DNA of 64,000 bases, taken from the NCBI GenBank assembly GCA_031374935.1, contig JANMHB010000025.1, positions 98,741 through 162,740 of the forward strand. The letters run 5' to 3'. The translations under genes were made by a program, and so were the position numbers. This DNA comes from JACMLX01 sp031374935 (lineage in GTDB: Bacteria > Gemmatimonadota > Gemmatimonadetes > Gemmatimonadales > Gemmatimonadaceae). A model generated the notes under the pieces. The model saw only the letters and a program-made list of their open reading frames with translations, was not told the DNA's origin and ran no database searches. Below are positions 1 to 8,537 of the stretch, piece by piece; position 1 is the first letter of the stretch; every line of letters begins with the position of its first letter.

Positions 1-797
1 GCCGTGATCGGATCGTTCGCATCGTACCCGGCGATCACGTCGAGCACACGCGCGGCGTCAGCGACGGTGCGTGTCATCGGGCCCATCGTGTCCTGCGTCG
101 GGTTGGCCGGCAGCATGCCGAATCGACTCACCAGCGGCAGCGTCGGGCGGAGGCCCACCAGGCTGCTCACCGCGGCCGGCCCGCGAATGGAGCCGCCGGT
201 ATCCTCGCCGATCCCCACCAGACCGAAGTTCGCCGCAACGGCGGACGCCGACCCCCCCGACGACCCACTCGGATTGCGCGTCGGATCGTAGGCATTGCGG
301 ATGATGCCGGCGGCCGACCCGACGTAGCGCCCCGCGAATTCCCCCATCGTCGTCTTGGCAATGATGATCGCACCTGCGGCTTCCAGTCGCTGCACTGCGG
401 TCGCATCACGCGTCGGCACGAAGTCCTTGAAGATCGTCGAGCCATACGTGGTCGGCATGTCTTTCGTCTCGATCTGGTCCTTGAGCAGTACCGGCACGCA
501 GTGGAGCGGTCCGCGCGTGCCCTTCGCGCGTTGCACACCGTCCAGTGAGTCCGCCTCGGCCAGCGCACGACGGTTCACATGCTGGATCGCATTCAGTACC
601 GGACCGCGCTTGTCGTAGGCGTCGATGCGGTCCAGATACGTTTGCACCAGCCCCCGACAGGTGAGCCGGCGGGCGTCCAGCGCCGCGTGCACCCCTGGGA
701 TCGTCGCCTCCATCACGTCGAACTGCTGCGCCGCTGCGGGAGATGAGAGCAGGGCGATCCCTGCTGCGAACTGCGTCAGTCTGGCCGTGCCGGTCAT
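1..797 (-). CDS. Amidase-signature family amidase, exported (C-terminus cut by window edge)
   Basis: The gene reads leftward from an ATG at 797 and runs off the left edge, so only about 265 N-terminal residues are present. A short hydrophobic N-terminus ending in an Ala-rich cleavage site (residues 1-24) suggests export. The amidase signature triad is visible: Lys106 in VLLKDQ, cis-Ser179 in GSSGGSA and nucleophile Ser203 in DTGGSIR. The 24-residue spacing between the two serines matches what I recall for this family. The enzyme should hydrolyse a carboxamide bond outside the cytoplasm; the substrate cannot be read from sequence. It is not GatA-like in context, since no gatB or gatC is nearby and it carries a signal peptide. 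The next gene is divergent. Confidence 0.9.
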   Translation of the reverse strand, partial: MTGTARLTQFAAGIALLSSPAAAQQFDVMEATIPGVHAALDARRLTCRGLVQTYLDRIDAYDKRGPVLNAIQHVNRRALAEADSLDGVQRAKGTRGPLHCVPVLLKDQIETKDMPTTYGSTIFKDFVPTRDATAVQRLEAAGAIIIAKTTMGEFAGRYVGSAAGIIRNAYDPTRNPSGSSGGSASAVAANFGLVGIGEDTGGSIRGPAAVSSLVGLRPTLPLVSRFGMLPANPTQDTMGPMTRTVADAARVLDVIAGYDANDPIT

Positions 798-929
798 CGA
801 TGCGCCTGGGTGTGTGGGGAGACACAGTGTCCGTCGTCGCGACAAGTTCGCAGGCGAAAGACATCGGCGGCAGGGTGGGGCTGGCTCGTGCCCCTGTGCA
901 TTTGTGTTCGCTGCGATCAGCTTGACGGC

Positions 930-1748
930 ATGCAACGCCGGGAATTCCTTGTCGCGACCGCACTGAGCACCGTCGCCCTCCACTCGGGCCGCGCCCCGGC
1001 TGCCGCCGGACAGGCGGACGACGTTGTCGACGCTTCCTCCCTCGATTCGATGCCTGCTCCGACCCGAAAGATCCTGATTGCCGGTGGTGGTTTCAATCGC
1101 GCCTTCATCGGCTACATGGCTGCGCTCACGGCCAAGCCGCGCCCGCGGATCTGCTATCTCCCCACTGCCTCGGCGGATAGTGCGGACGGCATCATCAACT
1201 TCTATCGCGAATGTGCGGGCCTCGACATCGAGCCTCATGTACAGCGGAGCTTCATCGAGAGCCTCAGCCAGATACAGGGCTGGGACGAGGTGCTGCTGTC
1301 GATGGATGGCATCGTCTGCTCGGGTGGCAACACGCTCAATCAGCAGGCGATCTGGAAGGCGCAGGGCATCGACGTCGTGCTGCGAACCGCCTGGGATCGG
1401 GGGATCGTGCTCGGCGGCGCCAGCGCCGGTTCACTCTGCTGGTTCGAGGAAGGGACGACCGATTCCCGCCCGAAGGCGCTGTCGATCGTGCGGTGCCTGG
1501 GGTTTCTGGCCGGCAGTCACTCGCCGCACTACGACAAGGAGCCCGGGCGCCGGCCACTGTATCAGCAGCTGATCGGATCCGGCACCATGAAGCCCGGCTA
1601 TGCGTGTGACAACGACGCCGGCATCTACTTCGAGGACAACACCGTGAAGCGGGTGGTGTCCACACGCGCCGAGGCGAAGGTGTACCACGTCAGCGTGGTG
1701 AACGGGTCGGTCGTCGAGCGCACGATGGAGCCGGACCGGATCAGCTGA
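930..1748 (+). CDS. Peptidase E-like S51 serine peptidase, probably exported
   Basis: This 272-residue protein belongs to the peptidase E / cyanophycinase superfamily (S51). The nucleophile elbow GGASAGS places the catalytic Ser at residue 165, and the GGNT motif upstream is typical of the family. The N-terminus MQRREFLVATALS followed by an Ala-rich stretch looks like a twin-arginine or Sec signal, so I chose the ATG at 930 over an in-frame start at 810. Members hydrolyse Asp-X dipeptides or act on related substrates; this one may act outside the cytoplasm. It converges on the GH44 gene, with a hairpin between them. Confidence 0.85.
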   Translation: MQRREFLVATALSTVALHSGRAPAAAGQADDVVDASSLDSMPAPTRKILIAGGGFNRAFIGYMAALTAKPRPRICYLPTASADSADGIINFYRECAGLDIEPHVQRSFIESLSQIQGWDEVLLSMDGIVCSGGNTLNQQAIWKAQGIDVVLRTAWDRGIVLGGASAGSLCWFEEGTTDSRPKALSIVRCLGFLAGSHSPHYDKEPGRRPLYQQLIGSGTMKPGYACDNDAGIYFEDNTVKRVVSTRAEAKVYHVSVVNGSVVERTMEPDRIS

Positions 1749-1758
1749 CGTCGGCGCG

Positions 1759-1778
1759 CGCCCGGACTGTGCCGGGCG
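1759..1778. terminator. Hairpin between convergent genes
   Basis: A perfect 7-bp inverted repeat, CGCCCGG / CCGGGCG with a 6-nt loop, lies in the 51-bp gap between the convergent peptidase E and GH44 genes. There is no U-tract, so it may only be a weak or bidirectional terminator. Confidence 0.4.
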
Positions 1779-1799
1779 GATTCCCGGCGCGACGGCTCG

Positions 1800-4700
1800 T
1801 TACGGAATCAGCGCCAGCGTGGAGACACTCATCGCCGGCATGGTGTAGGTCAACACGTTGCCGCTGACGGCGACATCGGCCTGACGCGAAGGATTTGGCG
1901 ATCCGTCGCGCATGACGTACACCTGCGCGCTGCTTGCCGCGCCGGTGCCGGTGAGCGTGATCTGCGTGACCTTCGGCGTGGTCGTCTTGTTGATCACCAC
2001 CAGCACGGTGCGTCCGGTGGACGTGCGGCTGGCGTAGATCGAACTCTGGGCCACGTTCGATGTCGTGGCCTGCAGCCCCGTGTCGCCGAAGGAATTGCCG
2101 GCACCATCGTAGTTCCGGAACATGCGGAGTGCGCCGAAGATGTAGGCATAGGCGAGGTTGCCGTTGCCGTTCCAGTTCGATGCATACAGGCCGGCGAATT
2201 GCCACAGCGAGGCGGCGAAGACGCCTTCGCGGCCGAAGATGCCGAAGACATCGGCCTGCGCAATGCCACCGGAGATGTCACCACCACGACCGTAGTAGTA
2301 CTCCGTGATCGCGAGCTTCGTCCCGGGATAGCGCGCCGCGACCTGGTCGCGGAGGCGCGGCAGCAGGCGAATCGGGCCGCCGGTCACGTTCGTCACCCAG
2401 CTGCCGTCGTTGTAGGTCGGGTCCCACAGCGAGCGTGGCGCCTGCACGCGGGCCTCGATCATCGCGGCATCCTGCGTCGCGTAATCGTTGGAGATGGTGC
2501 CGTTGACGGTGCCAGCTTCAGGATAGAAGTGGACGTCGAGCACATCGAGCAGACGCCGGCCGGCGGCGGTGCTGGCGGCCCGCATGCGATCCAGGTAGAC
2601 ATCGGTGAAGTTCTGCGTTCCGTACACCGGATCGGGGTAGTTCCGGTTCAGGTACCGGCCGAGCAGGGTGATGCCAGTGTAGGTGGCGGTGGCGGGCCCG
2701 AACACGAGCGCATTCGGCATGACACTCTTGATGGCGCTGGCATAGACCGCAGATGTGTCGGCGAAACCGGCGTAGGTCTGGAGGCGCGGTGCCGCAGGGT
2801 CGTCGTTGATGTCGCTGAAGATCTGCTTGTGTGTCTCGTGCCAGAGATCCGGCTCGTTGTCGAGCGAGAAGAAGACCGGGGCCGTCGGATGGGTGGAGCG
2901 GCCCGGGTAGGTCGCCTCGAACCAGTTGATGAACTCGTCCTGATACACGAACCCATCGGACGCATTTGGTGTCAGGGAGAACGCGCTGCCCTTCCTGGCG
3001 CGACTCACACGGAACCGTGTCGCCAGACGGGTGGCGCGGTCGGCGTCGCTGATGCCGACGTTGCAGTTGCAGGCATCGGCAGAGACGTACCCACTCATCG
3101 GCACCGTGGCCATGAACGCCTGGCCCCGTGCGAAGGTGGTCGTGGCGCGTCGGCTCACGGCGCCACCGGCGTTCGTCGTCTCGTCGGCACTGTTCCAGTA
3201 GAAGTAATCCTTGCCCGCGTTGCTGTAGTTGTTCTCCCAGTTGTAGGCGGTCATTCGGTTGCCGCCCATCCGGTTGAATGTCCACTCGGTGGGCACGGTG
3301 GCGTTGCCGAAGGCACCAGCGTCGTTGACGAAGTTTCCGCCGTAGATGTAGCGCGAGATGTCGTGGGTGACACCACCGTTCACCGTGGCTGTGATGTCGG
3401 CATTGACCACCGTCGTGACGGTCAGTGGCCGCGTCGTGGTGAGCGTCGCGCCGTCAACACTTGCTTGCACCGTGCGCGCGGTTCCCGCCGTCGCGCCGGT
3501 CAGTGTGGCGCGATACGAGCTGTCGGCGACGTTGTACGTCACCGGGCCGATCGTGATCCCGCTGGTGCCGGTGCCGAGTGTCAGGGCCACCGTCTGGCCG
3601 CTGCCCACCTTGTTGCCGCTCGCGTCACGGGGCACGACCGTCGCCGCACTCGTCGCACCGACCGCAATGCTTTCGGAGCTGAGTGTGAAGGTGCTGGTGC
3701 CGGTGGAGACAGCGCCGGCACGCACGCGAACGGGGAAGCTGGCCGCACTCAGGTTGGCGGCCGAGAACCGCAGGCGGCCGGTGCCGATCGTGGCGCTGAG
3801 TCGCAGGGCGGGGAAGGTGATCGTGCCGTCGGCGCCGGTGCTGAGCGGTCCACCGCCTGAGAGCGTGGCACCGGTCCACGGCGCGCCACCGTTCGTGACG
3901 GCGGTGACAGTGATGGCCACGCCAGCCTGCGCGACGGCGGTCCCGCTCGCACTGCGCAACGCGACCGTCACCCCGTTCAGCAAACTACCGCTGGCCACGT
4001 CCAGCCCACCGCCCGTCGTGTCGCCGGGCAGGGTGGTGATGGCAAGCGCAGTTGCAGGTACCGGCGGCGGCGGCGCGGACGCCGAGACGACCAGCTGCCT
4101 CGTCGCCGACAGCACGACGCCGTTCACGGTGGTGGTGACCGTGACGTTGCCCACCGTTACGCCGGTGATTCCTGCGCTGTACGATGAATCCGCTGCAGAG
4201 TAGCTGATTGTGCCCACCGTCGCCGTATTGGCCGCGCCGTTCAGCGTGACTGACACGCTCTGTCCGGCACCCAGCTTTCGCCCGGCGCCATCCAGCGGTG
4301 TGGTGACGAATTGCGCGACGCCTGCAACCGGGATCGTGTCCGGCGTCACGGAGACCGGGCTGCTGGGCGACACCACGCCCGGTGCCACGATCACGGTGAT
4401 GGGCGCTGATGCCGTCAGTTGCGTGCTGCCGACCGTGGCGCGGATCACGCTCGTCGTTCCGGCGGTTCTCGCAGTAAAGGTGGCCCGATACGACGAATCA
4501 CTCGGCTCGTAGCTCACGGCGCTGAGAACGCCGGCGCTGGTGCCGCCGCCAACGGACAGCGCGACCACCTGCCCCCCGCCGAGCGCCGAGCCCGAGGCGT
4601 CGCGCGGCGTCACGCGCAGGCCGACCACGCTGTCGACAATCGCCGTGTCGCGTGACGCGGTGAGCGTACTGCGCGACGCCGCTGCTGCGCCCGGCAGCAC

Positions 4701-5831
4701 GCGCACCGGGAGGCTGGTGGCGGTCAGGTTGGTGGCCTCGAAGCGCACACGCGCCAGACCTGCCGGAGCGGACAGTGCCAGCGCGGGGAATGTCGCCTGA
4801 CCAGACTGGTTCGTGCTCACGGGTCCGGCGCCGGTCAGCGTCGCGCCCGCGAGCGCGGTACCTGACGTGTTCAGCACGCGACCCGTGACCGGAATGCCGG
4901 CCTGACGGACCGCCGCACCCGCGGCGTCGATGAGCTGTACTGTCGTCGCGGTCCAGATGGCACCGCTCACGACCTGGAACGCCTGTGTGGTGTCACCCGG
5001 CAGTGTCGTGATGCGAAGTGCTGCGGCAGGCACCGGCGGCGGTGGTGGCGCCGGGACGCCGGTGAAGAGCGGTGCCACGGTGAGCTGCCTGCCGTTCACA
5101 TTCGCGCGTAGCGCGCGAGCCGTCGCGGGGGCATCGACGGTAATGCTGGCGCGATACGATGAATCGCTGGCGGCGAAGGTGAACGTGCTCACGGTGGCCA
5201 GCGCCTGATCGCCGTCCAGCATCGCGCTCACTTGCTGCCCGCTGCCCCGCTTGTTGCCGGAGGCATCGAGCGGCACGACCGTAACCTGCGACACGCCGCC
5301 CACCGTCATCGTGTCCGGCACCACGGTCACGGCCGACGCTGCTGCTGAGACTGCTCCCGGCTCGAGGCGCATGGGAATGGTGAGCGCCGGCAGGCTGTCG
5401 ACGGCCGCCGACAGCACAGCTGAGCCCGCCCGACCGGCGAGGACGAGACCGGTGACGCGTGCGATACCAGCCGTATCCGTCACTGCCGTCGCGCCGCGAC
5501 GGATCTGGATCCGGGTGCTGAGGGCACCGCCCGGGTCGAGCACGGTCAGAGTCAGCGTCCGGCCCGCCTGTTTCACGTTCTGTCCAGTCGCGTCCCGAAG
5601 CTGTACGGCTAGCGAACTCGGCTGGCTGTCGTGCGCGAGCCGCACGAGCGGCGCCGCAGAATCGAACGGCGTGACGAGACCGATCGCCGCCGCTCGCGCG
5701 ATGCTGATTGGCGGCAGGGGATCCGGTCCGGTCGAGCTCGCATCGCCGCAGGCCGCGACCAGGCCGAGCAGCAGCAGTGGCAGGCGCCCGGCGAGCCGTG
5801 CGCGGAGGTTGAGGTGAGCAGCGTCGCTCAT
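1800..5831 (-). CDS. Surface lipoprotein: Ig-like repeats plus C-terminal GH44 glycoside hydrolase
   Basis: This 1,343-residue protein starts MSDAAHLNLRARLAG and has a lipobox-type LVAAC at its signal end, so it is probably outer-membrane or surface anchored. Residues 40 to about 800 are repeat modules of two kinds. Three copies carry or resemble ITTLPGDTT, and four copies end in a DSSYRAT-like strand, with proline-rich linkers between blocks. They resemble Big/invasin-type Ig folds. The C-terminal 530 residues match GH44 (endoglucanase/xyloglucanase family): IYGGNF, the NRMGGNRMTAYNWENN block, the acid/base Glu in DNEPDLW (about residue 993) and the nucleophile Glu in ITEYYYG (about 1177). 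The expected role is beta-glucan or xyloglucan backbone cleavage at the cell surface. Start chosen for the lipoprotein signal; an in-frame ATG at 5990 would add 53 non-signal residues. Confidence 0.88.
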   Translation of the reverse strand: MSDAAHLNLRARLAGRLPLLLLGLVAACGDASSTGPDPLPPISIARAAAIGLVTPFDSAAPLVRLAHDSQPSSLAVQLRDATGQNVKQAGRTLTLTVLDPGGALSTRIQIRRGATAVTDTAGIARVTGLVLAGRAGSAVLSAAVDSLPALTIPMRLEPGAVSAAASAVTVVPDTMTVGGVSQVTVVPLDASGNKRGSGQQVSAMLDGDQALATVSTFTFAASDSSYRASITVDAPATARALRANVNGRQLTVAPLFTGVPAPPPPPVPAAALRITTLPGDTTQAFQVVSGAIWTATTVQLIDAAGAAVRQAGIPVTGRVLNTSGTALAGATLTGAGPVSTNQSGQATFPALALSAPAGLARVRFEATNLTATSLPVRVLPGAAAASRSTLTASRDTAIVDSVVGLRVTPRDASGSALGGGQVVALSVGGGTSAGVLSAVSYEPSDSSYRATFTARTAGTTSVIRATVGSTQLTASAPITVIVAPGVVSPSSPVSVTPDTIPVAGVAQFVTTPLDGAGRKLGAGQSVSVTLNGAANTATVGTISYSAADSSYSAGITGVTVGNVTVTTTVNGVVLSATRQLVVSASAPPPPVPATALAITTLPGDTTGGGLDVASGSLLNGVTVALRSASGTAVAQAGVAITVTAVTNGGAPWTGATLSGGGPLSTGADGTITFPALRLSATIGTGRLRFSAANLSAASFPVRVRAGAVSTGTSTFTLSSESIAVGATSAATVVPRDASGNKVGSGQTVALTLGTGTSGITIGPVTYNVADSSYRATLTGATAGTARTVQASVDGATLTTTRPLTVTTVVNADITATVNGGVTHDISRYIYGGNFVNDAGAFGNATVPTEWTFNRMGGNRMTAYNWENNYSNAGKDYFYWNSADETTNAGGAVSRRATTTFARGQAFMATVPMSGYVSADACNCNVGISDADRATRLATRFRVSRARKGSAFSLTPNASDGFVYQDEFINWFEATYPGRSTHPTAPVFFSLDNEPDLWHETHKQIFSDINDDPAAPRLQTYAGFADTSAVYASAIKSVMPNALVFGPATATYTGITLLGRYLNRNYPDPVYGTQNFTDVYLDRMRAASTAAGRRLLDVLDVHFYPEAGTVNGTISNDYATQDAAMIEARVQAPRSLWDPTYNDGSWVTNVTGGPIRLLPRLRDQVAARYPGTKLAITEYYYGRGGDISGGIAQADVFGIFGREGVFAASLWQFAGLYASNWNGNGNLAYAYIFGALRMFRNYDGAGNSFGDTGLQATTSNVAQSSIYASRTSTGRTVLVVINKTTTPKVTQITLTGTGAASSAQVYVMRDGSPNPSRQADVAVSGNVLTYTMPAMSVSTLALIP

Positions 5832-6081
5832 GTCCTGACCAGATCGCGGGGGGAGCTGAATATCTGAGGTCGCCAGCGTGCAGGTTTCGCGCCAGTCGTG
5901 TCTGGCGCTGACGGCGCACCAGGTGGACGATCGTACCGATGGATCGTGTCGGCACCAAGTGGCGGGATCGGGGCACGCTGTTGCCGCCACGTCGCGCCAC
6001 GTGGACCAGCATCAGCGCGCGCGGGGCTGCGCCCGCGTCAGACTGTGCCAGCTGGCGGCGCTGATCGTCCTCTGTGACAGC
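5832..6081. other. Divergent intergenic region upstream of the GH44 and GT4 genes
   Basis: Together with 6082-6249 this is a 418-bp gap between divergently transcribed genes, so it must hold both promoters. I see no convincing sigma-70 hexamers and no coding sequence in this part. Confidence 0.5.
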
Positions 6082-6219
6082 GCCGGATCGGGGGGTAAAA
6101 CCCCTGTCTGATCCGGCAGCGCACCGCCGGCTCCGAGACTCCGTCCTCGGAGCCGGCGATACCTTCCCGTCGGTGGCCGGGCGCACGGTTGCCGCCACGG
6201 CGACAGCGGCCGGCCACCG
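6082..6219 (+). promoter_or_regulatory. Three consecutive stem-loops in the leader of the GT4 operon
   Basis: Three inverted repeats follow one another just upstream of the glycosyltransferase start at 6250. The first pairs GCCGGATC (6082-6089) with GATCCGGC (6110-6117) and has an inner GGGG-TAAAA-CCCC hairpin. The second is a perfect 13-bp stem (6125-6137 with 6146-6158) with an 8-nt loop. The third pairs CGGTGGCCGG (6171-6180) with CCGGCCACCG (6210-6219). The order suggests a structured 5' leader or attenuator, if transcription starts upstream of 6082. No known riboswitch class is recognised. Confidence 0.5.
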
Positions 6220-6249
6220 CTGACTTACTCGAACGACACAGGTGCGTTG

Positions 6250-7362
6250 ATGGGGAAGTACCACATCGGCTTCGTCATGGAGCAGGCCCTCGGCCACGTG
6301 ACGCACACGCAGAATCTTCGGGCGAACACCGTACTCGCGCCGGACATCGACGCCTTCTGGACGCTGCCGAAGTTCGAACCGACGGGCATCGGCGCCCGCA
6401 TTCCGGTCTACAAAAGCAATTGGACCGTGCGCGCCGGCTGGCAGGCGCGACGCGGCATCGCGCGCCTGAATCGGACGACGCGACTCGACGCGCTCTTCTT
6501 CCACACGCAGGTCACGGCGGTGCTGGCAACGAACTGGGTCCGGCGTATTCCGAGCGTGGTGTCGCTCGACGCGACGCCGCTGCAGTATGACGCGCTGGGG
6601 CAGTTCTATCAGCACGCACCCGGACCTGCGTTCAAGGAGCGGCTCAGCTTCCGCCTGAATCAGGAGTGCTATCAGGCCGCCCGGCATCTCGTGACCTGGA
6701 GTCAGTGGGCGAAGGACAGCCTGGTCGGCGACTATGGAATTCCGGTAGAAAAGATCACTGTGATACCACCGGGGGCCATCACGCAGGACTGGATCAGGCC
6801 AGCACCGCGAGTGGCACACGACGGCCCGGTGCGCATTCTGTTCGTCGGTGCCAGTCTGGAGCGGAAAGGCGGGCTGCTGTTGCTGGCTGCGTTCCGCGCC
6901 TTGCGGTCACTCGGTGTTGAACTGCATCTCGTGACACGCGATGCGGTGGCTCCCGAGCCCGGGTTGTTCGTCTACCACGACATGCAACCGAACAGCGCAG
7001 CGCTCAAGGCGCTGTATCACTCTTGCGATGTGTTTGCGCTGCCGACGTTTGCCGACTGCCTGCCGATGGTGCTGTCGGAAGCCGGCGCCGCGGGGTTGCC
7101 GGTGGTCAGCACGACGCTGGCCGGAATCCCGGAGATCGTGCGCCACAACGAGACCGGCTTTCTCACGGCGGTGGGTGATGCCGAGGGCCTCACGCGCGCG
7201 CTGCGCACCCTGGTCGAGGAGCGAGAGCTGCGACTACGCATGGGTGAACGTGCTGTGCTGCAGACCACCCGTGAGTTCGATGCCCGACTGAACGCCGTGA
7301 AGCTGTTCACGCTCCTCACGCACGAAGTCGATGTGGCCCGGGCGGCGGTGTACGCGGCATGA
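6250..7362 (+). CDS. Glycosyltransferase family 4 (GT-B fold)
   Basis: This 370-residue protein has the C-terminal GT4 signature, including the nucleotide-sugar binding stretch GLPVVSTTLAGIPEIV and the following HNETGFL segment. The N-terminal half (residues 1-180) is the acceptor domain. It should transfer a sugar from an activated donor to a glycan, lipid or small acceptor in the cytoplasm. ATG 6250 is preceded by AGGTG at suitable spacing; a TTG three bases upstream is a less likely start. The stop overlaps the start of the next glycosyltransferase by 4 bp, so the two are probably translated together. Donor and acceptor are unknown. Confidence 0.88.
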   Translation: MGKYHIGFVMEQALGHVTHTQNLRANTVLAPDIDAFWTLPKFEPTGIGARIPVYKSNWTVRAGWQARRGIARLNRTTRLDALFFHTQVTAVLATNWVRRIPSVVSLDATPLQYDALGQFYQHAPGPAFKERLSFRLNQECYQAARHLVTWSQWAKDSLVGDYGIPVEKITVIPPGAITQDWIRPAPRVAHDGPVRILFVGASLERKGGLLLLAAFRALRSLGVELHLVTRDAVAPEPGLFVYHDMQPNSAALKALYHSCDVFALPTFADCLPMVLSEAGAAGLPVVSTTLAGIPEIVRHNETGFLTAVGDAEGLTRALRTLVEERELRLRMGERAVLQTTREFDARLNAVKLFTLLTHEVDVARAAVYAA

Positions 7363-8438
7363 CGCGGCACGTGCTGCTGACGGTGTCCGGGACGATTCCG
7401 CCAGATTACCTCGCGCAGCACGAGGCAGGGCGCGCTCCGCGACGCGACTATGCGGAACTGGCGCGCGCCTGCGAAGCGGATCTGGTGGACTACCCGACGG
7501 CGCGTTCGCTGGGCGGGTGGCAAGGGCGGCTGATCGAGCGCATCGGCGGCGCGAACCTGTTGCTGGCGTGGGTCTGCTTCGCCCGTCGAGATCAGTATCG
7601 GGTGATCCTGACCGACGGTGAGCAGGTCGGCCTGCCGCTGGCGGTGCTGCTCAAGTTCCTGGCGTTTGGACGGCGTCCGCAGCATCTGATGATCACGCAC
7701 ATCATCTCGGTGCGGAAGAAGATGGTGTTTCTCGACTGGCTGCGTGTGCACAGTCACATCGATCGCTTTCTGGTCTATGCCACCTGGCAGAAGCGGTTCA
7801 TCGAGGAACGGTGGCAGGTGCCGGCGGAGCGCGTCTCGTTCACGCCATTCATGGTCGACACCCGTTTCTTTTCGCCCGATGCCGTCGCGCCGAATCCGGA
7901 CGCGTCACCAACGCTCTGTGCCGTCGGCCTCGAGCGCCGCGACTATCCGACCTTGCTCAAGTCGGTGGACGGGCTCGATGTGCATGCCGTCATTGCGGCA
8001 GCCAGTCCGTGGGCCAAACAGCCCGACACCACGGAAGGGCAGGTCATTCCACCGAACGTCACGGTGCAGCGATTCAACCAGTATGACCTCCGGCAGCTCT
8101 ACGCCGACAGTCGCTTCCTGGTGATGCCGTTGTACAACGTGGAGTTCCAGGCGGGCGTCACCGCGATTCTGGAAGCGATGGCGATGGGCCGCGCGGTGAT
8201 CTGTTCGCGCACGCCTGGACAGACCGACGTCGTGGTCGAAGGGGAGACCGGGTTGTACGTGGCCCCCGGCGACGCCGCAGCATTGCGCACGGCGATTCAG
8301 TCCCTGCTGGAGCACCCCGATGCGGCAGACCGCATGGGGAAGGCCGGTCGCGCGCTGGTGGAGCATCGGATGAGTCTCGATGCCTACGCGGAACGCCTGC
8401 GTCGGCACGTCGATGCGGCGCTCGCAGTGCATCGATAG
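7359..8438 (+). CDS. Glycosyltransferase family 4, second member
   Basis: This 359-residue protein starts on an ATGA overlap with the preceding glycosyltransferase. The C-terminal half carries GT4-type features: FQAGVTAILEAMAMGRAVI, with the conserved Glu in the donor-binding motif, then GETGLYVAPGDAAAL. The N-terminal acceptor domain is unlike its neighbour, so the pair probably catalyse successive additions to one glycan. It ends before a strong hairpin that faces a convergent gene. Donor sugar and product are unknown. Confidence 0.87.
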   Translation: MTRHVLLTVSGTIPPDYLAQHEAGRAPRRDYAELARACEADLVDYPTARSLGGWQGRLIERIGGANLLLAWVCFARRDQYRVILTDGEQVGLPLAVLLKFLAFGRRPQHLMITHIISVRKKMVFLDWLRVHSHIDRFLVYATWQKRFIEERWQVPAERVSFTPFMVDTRFFSPDAVAPNPDASPTLCAVGLERRDYPTLLKSVDGLDVHAVIAAASPWAKQPDTTEGQVIPPNVTVQRFNQYDLRQLYADSRFLVMPLYNVEFQAGVTAILEAMAMGRAVICSRTPGQTDVVVEGETGLYVAPGDAAALRTAIQSLLEHPDAADRMGKAGRALVEHRMSLDAYAERLRRHVDAALAVHR

Positions 8439-8442
8439 CCTC

Positions 8443-8477
8443 AGCGCCGCCATCGACATGCCGTCGTTGGCGGCGCT
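8443..8477. terminator. Bidirectional terminator hairpin between convergent genes
   Basis: AGCGCCGCC (8443-8451) pairs perfectly with GGCGGCGCT (8469-8477). The stem continues inward through A-T, one T-T mismatch and CGAC/GTCG to a 5-nt loop. That gives about 14 base pairs placed right after the GT4 stop and before the end of the convergent GH51-like gene. There is no long U-tract. Confidence 0.6.
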
Positions 8478-8537
8478 TCGACGCTGCTGCCCCGATGATG
8501 GTCGACCGTGAGTGCGCGGTGATCGCCGCCGGATGGA

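Noticed and set aside
2199..3860. Long open frame (about 553 codons) on the plus strand across the GH44 region
   Set aside because: It runs antisense to a gene with a clear family match, has no recognisable domain and low-complexity composition, and arises from the high-GC codon pattern of the minus strand.
4993..6819. Long minus-strand open frame overlapping the GH44 start and the GT4 gene
   Set aside because: It overlaps two better genes in other frames and its product is Arg/His-rich with no domain.
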